This document shows, one piece after another, positions 32,406-39,737 of a stretch of DNA of 64,000 nt (the stretch's first letter is position 1; the number at the start of each line of letters is the position of its first letter). A program made the position numbers and the translations under genes. The notes under the pieces are model-generated. The model made no database searches and was not told where the DNA came from. It worked only from the letters and a program-made list of their open reading frames with translations. This DNA comes from Sphingomonas sp. So64.6b (GTDB lineage Bacteria; Pseudomonadota; Alphaproteobacteria; Sphingomonadales; Sphingomonadaceae): positions 4,804,501 to 4,868,500 of the forward strand of contig NZ_CP048817.1 in the NCBI RefSeq assembly GCF_014171475.1, given 5' to 3'.

Positions 32406-33464
32406 TCAGATCGCCAGCTTGAAGAGTTTGCGCGCATTGTCCTCAAAAAATGCCTTTTTCGCGGCGGGTTCGATCGTCATCGCGTCGAGCCGGGCGACTT
32501 CTTCCACGCTGTATTGGTATGGATAGTCCATCGCGTACATCACCCGGTCGACGCCCATCGTTTCCTGGAGGAAACGGATCGGAGGATCCCATGCCACGCC
32601 GCTATTAGTGTAATGGACATTGTCTCGCAGATAGTCGGAAATCGAGCGCTTGAGCGCCGGCATGCCTTCGTAGCGGCCCGATGCGGCACTGGCACGGTGC
32701 ATGTAATCGAGCCGGTATAGCGTGAATGGCAGCGACTCTCCGACATGGCCGAGCACCAGTTGCAGCTTCGGGAAACGATCAAACACGCCGGCCACGATGA
32801 TGCGCAATACGTGCAGCCCGGTTTCGACGCTGAATCCCCAAATCGCGCCGTCGAGACCGCGGCCGAGCATGGGCTTGATAAGTCCATCGCTCGGCGAGTT
32901 GGGATGAAGGTAGATGGGAACATCGAGCGCCTCGGCCGCCTCGAACACGGCCCAGAACTTCTGGTCGTCGAGATATTCGTGCTGGATGTGCGAGTTGACG
33001 ATCACGCCCTTGAGACCCAGCTTCGTGACGCCGCGCTCGATCTCCTTCGCGGCTGCCACGGGGTCCTGCGGAGCGCAGGCGGCCAGGCCGTCAAACCGGT
33101 CGGGATTGCGCGCGATCGCATCGGCCAGCCAGTCGTTGGCATAGGTGGCGAAGGCGGTCCCGTCCGCCGTCGTCATGACCTGCACGCCTGGTGAAGTGAG
33201 CGCGAGCACGGCGAAGTCGATCCCCGCCTCATCCATATGAGACAGGCGCACGTCGCCGACATCGGTCAGGTGATCGCGGATGAATTGGCAACGGTCGCTG
33301 CTGGAATTGGCGTAGAAACCCCACATGCCGTTAAAGCCAATGTCGTCCACTGCATTGTCAGCAAGCAGACGACGATAGCGCTCCAACAATTCTGGCGGGC
33401 AAAAAGCTTCTTCGGTCGCGATCCGCTTATAGGCGCGTCCTTCGATCGCAGTATCTCCCAGCAT
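32406..33464 (-). CDS. LigW-like amidohydrolase-fold aromatic acid decarboxylase
   Basis: A 352-residue metal-dependent decarboxylase of the ACMSD/LigW group. It matches 5-carboxyvanillate decarboxylase in length and landmarks: IATEEAF (metal-binding Glu18), LTSPGVQ, NSHIQHEYLDD, LHPN (His187), LGHVGES (His240) and the end MYAMDYPYQYSVEEVARLDAM (metal-binding Asp313). Members remove a ring carboxylate without redox, using Mn2+ or Zn2+. The start at 33464 has AAGGGAGAC upstream. It is the last gene of an operon with a GlcG-like protein and a flavoprotein, opposite a LigX-like oxygenase. gamma-Resorcylate-type decarboxylase is the main alternative. Confidence 0.85.
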   Translation of the reverse strand: MLGDTAIEGRAYKRIATEEAFCPPELLERYRRLLADNAVDDIGFNGMWGFYANSSSDRCQFIRDHLTDVGDVRLSHMDEAGIDFAVLALTSPGVQVMTTADGTAFATYANDWLADAIARNPDRFDGLAACAPQDPVAAAKEIERGVTKLGLKGVIVNSHIQHEYLDDQKFWAVFEAAEALDVPIYLHPNSPSDGLIKPMLGRGLDGAIWGFSVETGLHVLRIIVAGVFDRFPKLQLVLGHVGESLPFTLYRLDYMHRASAASGRYEGMPALKRSISDYLRDNVHYTNSGVAWDPPIRFLQETMGVDRVMYAMDYPYQYSVEEVARLDAMTIEPAAKKAFFEDNARKLFKLAI

Positions 33465-33537
33465 GTCCGTCTCCCTTGTGTTGTCGTCAAGCGGCCTGAG
33501 CAACTGGCGGCCGCCGTCCATAAATGGCTATGATGGT

Positions 33538-33966
33538 CTAGATTCGTGCGACCAGTCCGGCCGCAACGACTCCCGCCATCGCGCATTCTTCGTCATTGTC
33601 CGACGTGTCACCGGTCACGCCAACTGCGCCCAGCACCGCGCCTGCGGCATCGGTGACGATCAAGCCGCCGGCCGCGGGGATTACGCCATGTTGTGACAAC
33701 CCGCCGAGCGCCGCGACGAAGGCAGGACGCTCTGCCGCCATCGTGGCGATGATTCGCGAGGACGTGCCGAGTGCGAGTGCGCCGCCCGCCTTGCCACACG
33801 CGATCTGCGGTCGCATCGTCGATGCGCCGTCATCGCGCGCGAAAGTGACGAGATGCCCGCCGGGATCAAGCACGGCGACGCTCAGCGGATTGAGTTGCAA
33901 CTCGGCACCCTTTGCGAGCGCTGCTGCGACGATTGCATTTGCCTGCTCCAGGGAGATGACGGTCAT
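33538..33966 (-). CDS. GlcG/HbpS-family protein
   Basis: A 142-residue protein of the GlcG/HbpS (haem-degrading/-binding domain) family: SLEQANAIVAAALAKGAEL, VAVLDPGGHLVTFARDDGAS, a central helical part with Ser/Ala repeats, and GGLIVTDAAGAVLGAVGVTGDTSDNDE. Members bind haem, cobalamin or small ligands, and many sit in catabolic operons with no known job. The start at 33966 has AAGGA seven bases upstream. It lies between the flavoprotein and decarboxylase genes on the same strand, so it is probably an accessory factor of that unit. Confidence 0.8.
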   Translation of the reverse strand: MTVISLEQANAIVAAALAKGAELQLNPLSVAVLDPGGHLVTFARDDGASTMRPQIACGKAGGALALGTSSRIIATMAAERPAFVAALGGLSQHGVIPAAGGLIVTDAAGAVLGAVGVTGDTSDNDEECAMAGVVAAGLVARI

Positions 33967-33992
33967 TTCCGATTCCTTATTCAAAGGCCGCG

Positions 33993-35492
33993 TCAGGCCA
34001 TCACGACATTGAGGCCGCGGTCGGCGAGCGTTTGGCGAACCTCTTTCAGGCGCACCTGCAAGCGATCGAGGTTCATGCCGCCTTCAACCAGCAGCCGGCG
34101 CACCTCGCCGACGTCTACGGTGCGAGGGGATACGCCATCGCGTACCGCCACCGCCGCGGCGGTGCCCGCCGCCTCGCCCATTGCGATGCATTCGGGCATC
34201 AGCCGCACGCGCTGGTGCGCTTCGGCATCGAACGACACGGTCTTGCCGGCGACAAGCAGATTTTCCACCTCCGCGGGCAACAGGCAGCGATAGGGAATGC
34301 CGAGCAATGCAACCTCGATTGGCAGTTCGGCGAGATCATGGCCTTTGCCGCCCTCGCTGCCATCGGGCTTGTGGCGGACCCAGCCTTTCACATTGGGTCC
34401 CCGATGAACCTTGAGCGCAATTTCGTCGTCGAACACCGCGCCATCAAAGATGTCGTCGCGATTGAGCGTATAGTCGCCGACGATGCGGCGACTGTCGCGC
34501 ACACCGATCTGCGGCGCCATGTCGATCAGGAAGGCATCTTCCATGCCCGGGATGCGTCGCAGAAACGGCAGAAAGTCGCGCGCGCGGCGGCGCCCCTCGA
34601 TTTCTGCGCCGGACAGGTCGGCAGCGTCGGTCGGATCGCGACCGAGCACTTGCACCGCATAGACATAGCCGATTCCGTTGCGCAGGTTGGCGGATGTCGC
34701 GCCGAAGATCGAAATGTGATGGCCAAACGCACCGGGCAGGGCGCCCTCGCGCTTCCCTTCCTCGACCAGCGATTTCCAGCCTGTCAGGTGGACATACTGC
34801 GCCCCGTCCAGCGCATTGGCCGGCGTGCCCCATAGCTTGGAGAAGTCGTCAGGATTGGCGCGAGCATGGCCCTGCATCCGCTGCCAGTCGACACCACCCA
34901 TGCGGCACAGCATCATCATCGGCTGCGGATCAGCCGGCGGATGCATTGCGACCCCGGCACGCGCCGCGACGTCCGCGTCGCCGCTGGCGTCGATCACCAC
35001 ATCGGCGAGGATAGCCTGCCGGCCGGACTTGTTCTCGACGATCACGCCGCGCACCGTGCGGCCGTCCATCACGACGTCGACGACCTGTGTGCCGAGCAGG
35101 ATGCTGACGCCGGCCTCGACCAGCATGTCGAGCACCGCCAGCTTCATCATCTCTGGATCATAGGCGAGGTTGAAATATTCGGGCAAAAACTCGGACGGCC
35201 CGGCGTCGCAGGCCGCCAGCCGCTGCTGCAGTTCGCGCAGGATGCCGCTGATATTCTCGCAGCTGAGGAATTCGGTCACGAACGCCATCGGGCCGGTGCC
35301 ACCGACCACCGTGTTTCGTTCGATCACCATCACTTCGGCGCCGTTGCGCGCAGCACGGATGGCCGCTGGGTAGCCGCCCGCTCCCGCGCCGACCACGAGC
35401 ACCTCGACCCGGGCGACCACGGGCGTCTCGCGCGCTGCCTCCAAAAGCATTTCCGGCGTACTTGCACCGGACCGAATCTTGCCTGTATCCAT
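33993..35492 (-). CDS. FAD-dependent oxidoreductase (FAD_oxidored family)
   Basis: A 499-residue flavoprotein. The FAD-binding fold is near the start (VEVLVVGAGAGGYPAAIRAARNGAEVMVIERN, residues ~29-60), GGTGPMAFVTEF follows, and the C-terminal FAD contact LLVAGKTVSFDAEAHQRVRLMPECIAMGEAAGTAAA is the typical closing block. This family includes 3-ketosteroid- and fumarate-reductase-like enzymes of unknown substrate. It is the first gene of a minus-strand operon with GlcG-like and LigW-like genes and is divergent from a Rieske oxygenase 67 bases away, so it probably oxidises or reduces an aromatic-acid side group. Confidence 0.75.
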   Translation of the reverse strand: MDTGKIRSGASTPEMLLEAARETPVVARVEVLVVGAGAGGYPAAIRAARNGAEVMVIERNTVVGGTGPMAFVTEFLSCENISGILRELQQRLAACDAGPSEFLPEYFNLAYDPEMMKLAVLDMLVEAGVSILLGTQVVDVVMDGRTVRGVIVENKSGRQAILADVVIDASGDADVAARAGVAMHPPADPQPMMMLCRMGGVDWQRMQGHARANPDDFSKLWGTPANALDGAQYVHLTGWKSLVEEGKREGALPGAFGHHISIFGATSANLRNGIGYVYAVQVLGRDPTDAADLSGAEIEGRRRARDFLPFLRRIPGMEDAFLIDMAPQIGVRDSRRIVGDYTLNRDDIFDGAVFDDEIALKVHRGPNVKGWVRHKPDGSEGGKGHDLAELPIEVALLGIPYRCLLPAEVENLLVAGKTVSFDAEAHQRVRLMPECIAMGEAAGTAAAVAVRDGVSPRTVDVGEVRRLLVEGGMNLDRLQVRLKEVRQTLADRGLNVVMA

Positions 35493-35559
35493 ATTACTAT
35501 CATATAGTTTATTGCTCGGCGATCAACTGGCGTCGGCAGAAAAATCAGGAGGTGAGAAG

Positions 35560-36837
35560 ATGTTGAGCAAGGTGGACAACGAGCTGCTAACGCGCGTCGG
35601 TCCCGGTACGCCGATGGGCGAGATGATGCGCGAATACTGGTTTCCGGTCGTACGGTCGGCTAAGCTGGAACCCGGCGGCGCACCGGAACGGGTGCGACTG
35701 CTTGGCGAGAACTTCGTCGCATTCCGATCACCGGACGGCAGCGTCGGCTTCATCGACGAAGCGTGTCCGCATCGCTGCGCCTCGATGGCGCTCGCGCGGA
35801 ACGAGGATGGTGGGCTGCGCTGCATCTTCCACGGGTGGAAGGTCGATGCGACAGGACGGGTTGCGGACTGTCCGACAGAGCCGGAGGCGCGTCGGGACCT
35901 GTTCGCCAGCAAGGTGCCGACACGCCGATACCATGCGCGCGAAATGGCAGGAATGCTGTGGGTCCATATCGGCCGACATGAAACACCGCCACCGCTGCCC
36001 GACTTCGAATGGTCGGCGCTGCCCGACGACCATATTCAGCCGCAGCGCGGCATACTCCGCTGCAACTGGCTTCAGGCGCTGGAGGCGACGCTCGATTCAG
36101 CACATGTGGGTTTCCTCCATTCGCGCGACGGCGCGTTGCGCGGGTCGCAGGGGCAGCGGTCCGAATCCAGCTTCATGCGGACGTACAAGACACCCCGCTT
36201 TGAGTTCGAAGTGCGGCCCTATGGCTTTCGCGAAGCGGCGATCCGCGATCTGCCCGACGATGAATGCTATGCGCGCATCCGCGAGGTTGTGTTGCCCAAC
36301 TACTCGCTGATCCCGCGCCTGCCTGGGCATATCGGCGTGACCGTCATCTCCGTGCCGATCGATGACGAGAACGTGATCCAATGGTATCTGCGCTTCGATC
36401 TCGACAGGCCGATCGATACGCAAGCCTATCTCGAATTCGGCACCGATTCGCTTGATCCTGACCATTTCAATTCCGACATGGGGGACGCGAGCAACATGTG
36501 GCATCAGGACCGGGCCGCGATGAAGGCCGGGCACTGGAGCGGCATTGTCGGACGGACCAATGCCTATGAGGATTTCGTCGTCCAGGAATCGATGGGACCG
36601 ATCGTCGATCGCAGCCGCGAATTCCTGGGCGCCGCCGACGTTGTGATCGCGCTGGCACGGCGCCTGTTGTTGCAGGCGGTGAAGGCGCACCGCGACGACA
36701 GGACGGTGCCGTTCCTGGGCACCGAGTCCCGATTGACCGCGCTGCGCGCGCTGTCGGCAACTTATCCTCAAGGCGAGAGCTGGAAGTGCATTGATGCGTT
36801 CAATCCGCCCGAAATGGCCTGGGCGAGTAGCGGCTGA
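35560..36837 (+). CDS. Rieske non-haem iron oxygenase, LigX/phthalate-type (copy 1)
   Basis: A 425-residue oxygenase component. The Rieske [2Fe-2S] site is C69-P-H71...C88-I-F-H91, and the mononuclear iron site is D179-S-A-H182...H187. The N-terminal LTRVGPGTPMGEMMREYWFP is the signature of the LigX/phenoxybenzoate/vanillate-demethylase branch, enzymes that O-demethylate or hydroxylate aromatic acids. AGGAGGTGAG gives a strong ribosome site at 35560. It needs a ferredoxin and reductase that are not encoded in this window. It is divergent from the flavoprotein/LigW-like operon, so demethylation or hydroxylation followed by decarboxylation is plausible. Confidence 0.88.
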   Translation: MLSKVDNELLTRVGPGTPMGEMMREYWFPVVRSAKLEPGGAPERVRLLGENFVAFRSPDGSVGFIDEACPHRCASMALARNEDGGLRCIFHGWKVDATGRVADCPTEPEARRDLFASKVPTRRYHAREMAGMLWVHIGRHETPPPLPDFEWSALPDDHIQPQRGILRCNWLQALEATLDSAHVGFLHSRDGALRGSQGQRSESSFMRTYKTPRFEFEVRPYGFREAAIRDLPDDECYARIREVVLPNYSLIPRLPGHIGVTVISVPIDDENVIQWYLRFDLDRPIDTQAYLEFGTDSLDPDHFNSDMGDASNMWHQDRAAMKAGHWSGIVGRTNAYEDFVVQESMGPIVDRSREFLGAADVVIALARRLLLQAVKAHRDDRTVPFLGTESRLTALRALSATYPQGESWKCIDAFNPPEMAWASSG

Positions 36838-37001
36838 GCGCGATATTCCAAACTCAGTGAACATCGGCATACGGCTCGACCGGTTATATCTCGCGGCATC
36901 AGGCGCCTTCGCGACCATCCCGCTTCCCCGCTGCTGATCGATGCATCGGACCGGTGTTCTGGAAGCAGCGCGCTCCGGTGCCGTCGTTGTCGCAGCTTGA
37001 C

Positions 37002-37032
37002 GGCCCGTCCCGATACATCGCCGGGGCGGGCC
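37002..37032 (-). terminator. Hairpin downstream of the feruloyl-CoA hydratase gene
   Basis: GGCCCG-T-CCC at 37002-37011 pairs with GGG-G-CGGGCC at 37023-37032 around ATACATCGC-type bases (ten pairs, one wobble). It lies ten bases after the stop of the minus-strand hydratase gene and faces the convergent Rieske gene. No T run follows on the minus strand, so the call as terminator is tentative. The rest of the 205-base gap 36838-37042 shows nothing else. Confidence 0.4.
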
Positions 37033-37042
37033 GGACCGCGGA

Positions 37043-37882
37043 TCAGGCGGTCTCTATCCGACGATAGCCTTCGAGGCCGGGGCGGTAGGATTTCTCGTCA
37101 AGGAATTGCGCCATGCCCTTGGCGCGCCCGCGCTCCGGATCGGCCGCGGCGGATGACGCGGCCATCGCGCCGAGCATCGCTTCGGACGTGTCCCAGTCCA
37201 GGCTCTCGACGAACTTGAATGCCGACTTGGCATGGCGCAGCACGGTCGGGTTCTTGCCCAGCAGCGTGCGCGCCAGCGTCTCGGTGGCGGCCCGCAGTTC
37301 GGCGAGCGGAACCGATCGGTTGACCAGGCCCATCTCCGCCGCCTTGCGCCCGTCGAACGGCTCGCCCGTCATGATGTACCAGAGTGAATCGCGGTGATTC
37401 ATTACCTGCGCCACGGCACGCGTGACATTGCCGGCCGGGATGATGCCCCAGTTGATTTCCGACAAACCGAAAGTGGCTTCGTCAGCGGCGATCGCCAGGT
37501 CGCACGCGACTAGCGGCGTGAACGCACCGCCGAAGCACCAGCCGTTGACCATAGCGATGGTCGGTTTGGGATAATGCATCAGCCGGCGCCACATCCAGTC
37601 GGTCGCGGCGCGACGATAGCGCGCCTGAACGACGGGCGACAAATTCTGCGTTTCGCGGAAATATTCCTTCAGATCCATACCGGCAGAAAAGGCTTCGCCC
37701 TCGCCTGACAGCACCATGACGCCGATGTCGTCGCGCAGCTCAATCATATCGAGCACCTGCATCATCTCACGATTGACGGTCGGGCTCATCGCGTTGCGCT
37801 TGGCCGGCCGGTTCAGCAAGACCCAGGCGATACCGTCTTCGACATCGACCTTCACGGTCTCAAAGGAGAAATCATCGGCCAT
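37043..37882 (-). CDS. ferB: Hydroxycinnamoyl-(feruloyl-)CoA hydratase/lyase
   Basis: A 279-residue crotonase-fold enzyme that hydrates feruloyl-CoA (or p-coumaroyl-/caffeoyl-CoA) and cleaves it to vanillin (or the matching aldehyde) plus acetyl-CoA. The diagnostic stretches are WVLLNRPAKRNAMSPTVNREM, SAGMDLKEYFRE, PTIAMVNGWCFGGAFTPLVAC and GLSEINWGIIPAG with catalytic Glu142, all closely matching the HCHL/FerB subgroup and not ordinary enoyl-CoA hydratases. Length is normal. It is downstream of a MarR regulator by three bases, as in the Sphingobium ferC-ferB arrangement, though the synthetase is not adjacent. Confidence 0.9.
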   Translation of the reverse strand: MADDFSFETVKVDVEDGIAWVLLNRPAKRNAMSPTVNREMMQVLDMIELRDDIGVMVLSGEGEAFSAGMDLKEYFRETQNLSPVVQARYRRAATDWMWRRLMHYPKPTIAMVNGWCFGGAFTPLVACDLAIAADEATFGLSEINWGIIPAGNVTRAVAQVMNHRDSLWYIMTGEPFDGRKAAEMGLVNRSVPLAELRAATETLARTLLGKNPTVLRHAKSAFKFVESLDWDTSEAMLGAMAASSAAADPERGRAKGMAQFLDEKSYRPGLEGYRRIETA

Positions 37883-37885
37883 CAG

Positions 37886-38365
37886 CTAGGCTCCCTTTCT
37901 TTCGAGGATCGCGGCCGAGCGGGCAAGGAAATCGAGGATGACGTCCTGTTCCTTGGGGCTCAGCCCGGCAAGCATTTCGGTTTCGATCTGTCGCGCCTGC
38001 GCGCTGATTTCCGCCAGGCCGGTATGACCGAGCGACGTCATGGAGAGCATAGCGATGCGACGGTTCTCGTCGCTTTCGCGGCGGGTCACCAACCCTTTGA
38101 CGAGCAATGACGCAACCTGTTGCGTCACCGCTTGCGGCGTCACCTTCTGCGCACGCGCCAGATCCGCCGCCGAGCAGGGTTCGAGCCGGCGCAGGAACGA
38201 CAACATCGTATAGTCGCTCGTCGTTATGCCGTGCGCGCGAGTCATGTCATCAAGCACGACCTTCGCGGCGGCATATGAGCGTTTGATAAGATAGAGGAGG
38301 CGCGGGCGCGACGGTGACGAATTTTTTGCCGGCGCTTCATCAGTCGGGGACACTATTTGACCCAT
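37886..38365 (-). CDS. MarR-family regulator of the feruloyl-CoA unit (FerC-like)
   Basis: A 159-residue MarR protein: helices RLLYLIKRSYAAAKVVLDDMTRAHGIT, the recognition region SAADLARAQKVTPQAVTQQVASLLVKG (about 70-97) and the wing RRESDENRRIAMLSMT. ATG 38365 is preferred over an upstream TTG at 38371. It is cotranscribed with the hydratase/lyase gene and probably represses it until feruloyl-CoA or a related thioester binds, as known for FerC. The A/T-rich region upstream (about 38375-38420: TTATTTATATAA) is the likely promoter and operator. Confidence 0.82.
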   Translation of the reverse strand: MGQIVSPTDEAPAKNSSPSRPRLLYLIKRSYAAAKVVLDDMTRAHGITTSDYTMLSFLRRLEPCSAADLARAQKVTPQAVTQQVASLLVKGLVTRRESDENRRIAMLSMTSLGHTGLAEISAQARQIETEMLAGLSPKEQDVILDFLARSAAILERKGA

Positions 38366-38458
38366 AATCAAACCCTATGAAAACCTTATTTATATAAAGC
38401 TACTTGATATAGGCAGCGCACAATGTCAATCCGCCGCTGCGGCCGAATCCGGCGCGGA

Positions 38459-39586
38459 TCAGGAAATCGCGCGGGCGGCGCCCCAAACCTCTTCAGCAAC
38501 CTTGACGACAAGTGAAAGCTTTGCCTTCTCATCCTCGATGCCCATGGTGTTGCCACCGATCCCGCTGGAAAAGCCGCATTGGGGAGATAGCGCCAGCTGC
38601 TCGATATCGACGAATTTCGCCGCTTCCTCGATGCGGCGCTTGAGTTCATCCGCGCTTTCCATCTGGCCATGCTTCGTCGTGACAAGGCCAAGCACAACGC
38701 GCTTGCCCTTGGGCACGAAGCGCAACGGCTCGAATCCGCCGGCGCGCTCCGAATCATATTCCAGAAAATAGCCGTCGATGTTCAGTTCGTTGAACATCAC
38801 GTCGGCGACGGGCTCGTAACCGCCCTCCGCTACCCAGCGACCGGCGAAGTTACCGCGGCAGACATGCATGCATACTGCCATATCATCGGGGCGCCCGGCG
38901 ATTGCCGCGTTGATCAGGCGGGCATAGATGTGTGGCAGTTCTTCCGGATCCTCGCCGATGCTGGTCTGCACCTGCGCCCGCAACGCCGGATCGCACAGAT
39001 AGGCGAAATTGGTTTCGTCGATCTGAAGGTAACGACAGCCTGCATCGGCCAGGTCGCCGATCTCCTGTGCATAGACCGATGCCAGGTCGGCGTAGAATTC
39101 GTCCATCGTCGGGTAGGCCACAGTGTCGATCGCCTCGCGACCACCGCGGAAGTGCATGATCGAGGGCGACGGAATGGTGATTTTCGGCGTTTCGCGAGTG
39201 ACCGATTTCAGGAATTTGAAATCATCGACGAAGATCTGGTTTGGCCGGCCGAGCTTACCAGTGACGCGCACAGTGTGCGGCTTGTTCTCGATCGTACCCT
39301 CGGCGTTGCGAAACGTGCTTTTGTGCGCCGACTGGTGCGGCTCGACATTCTCGAAGCGCAGCAGGAAATCGGTGTGCCAGCTTCCGCGATTATATTCGCC
39401 ATCGGTGACCGAACATAGTCCGATCGCCTCCTGTAGCGCGACGACCTCACGGATCGCCTCCTCTTGCACGGACTTGAGCTCGTCCGCACCGATCTCGCCC
39501 GCCGCACACTGCTGCCGCGCTTCGATCAGATAATCGGGACGGATCAGGCTGCCGACATGGTCCGCACGAAAGGGCGCTGGCTTCAA
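38459..39586 (-). CDS. Core MetE-like (cobalamin-independent methionine synthase II) methyltransferase
   Basis: A 375-residue protein that corresponds only to the catalytic C-terminal half of MetE. The zinc site is intact: His241 and Cys243 (HVCRGN), Glu276 (FLEYD) and Cys337 (SPQCGF). The start is a TTG at 39586 with AAGGAG seven bases upstream; a longer frame to 39775 has no site and crosses the divergent gene. Such short core-MetE proteins take methyl groups from donors other than the usual folate polyglutamate. In a methoxy-aromatic cluster it may accept methyl groups from O-demethylation, or recycle homocysteine/thiols. The role is inferred from context. Confidence 0.75.
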   Translation of the reverse strand: MKPAPFRADHVGSLIRPDYLIEARQQCAAGEIGADELKSVQEEAIREVVALQEAIGLCSVTDGEYNRGSWHTDFLLRFENVEPHQSAHKSTFRNAEGTIENKPHTVRVTGKLGRPNQIFVDDFKFLKSVTRETPKITIPSPSIMHFRGGREAIDTVAYPTMDEFYADLASVYAQEIGDLADAGCRYLQIDETNFAYLCDPALRAQVQTSIGEDPEELPHIYARLINAAIAGRPDDMAVCMHVCRGNFAGRWVAEGGYEPVADVMFNELNIDGYFLEYDSERAGGFEPLRFVPKGKRVVLGLVTTKHGQMESADELKRRIEEAAKFVDIEQLALSPQCGFSSGIGGNTMGIEDEKAKLSLVVKVAEEVWGAARAIS

Positions 39587-39620
39587 GTCATCTCTCCTTG
39601 ATTGATTCTTGGAACGATTT

Positions 39621-39637
39621 TTGTAGCTTACGACAAC
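39621..39637. promoter_or_regulatory. Operator-like element (core GTAGCTTACGACAAC)
   Basis: TTGTAGCTTACGACAAC lies in the 151-base divergent region between the MetE-like gene (start 39586) and the ThDP enzyme gene (start 39738). TTGT and ACAA arms with inner G and C match form an imperfect palindrome. It aligns with GTTGTCTATGACAAT (43752-43766) and GTTGCTTATGACAAC (50799-50813). A common regulator is inferred. Confidence 0.55.
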
Positions 39638-39737
39638 TATTTTCAAGCAAAAAGGATATCGAGCACGGCGATCGTCGCGATCGCGCGATGTCGACCGGCA
39701 CCGGGACCAAAAGGGCGCCGCCAGCGAGGAGAGCAGC

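Noticed and set aside
35496..35508. ACTAT-CAT-ATAGT palindrome in the flavoprotein/Rieske gap
   Set aside because: Short five-base A/T arms that do not match the cluster element; too weak to call an operator.
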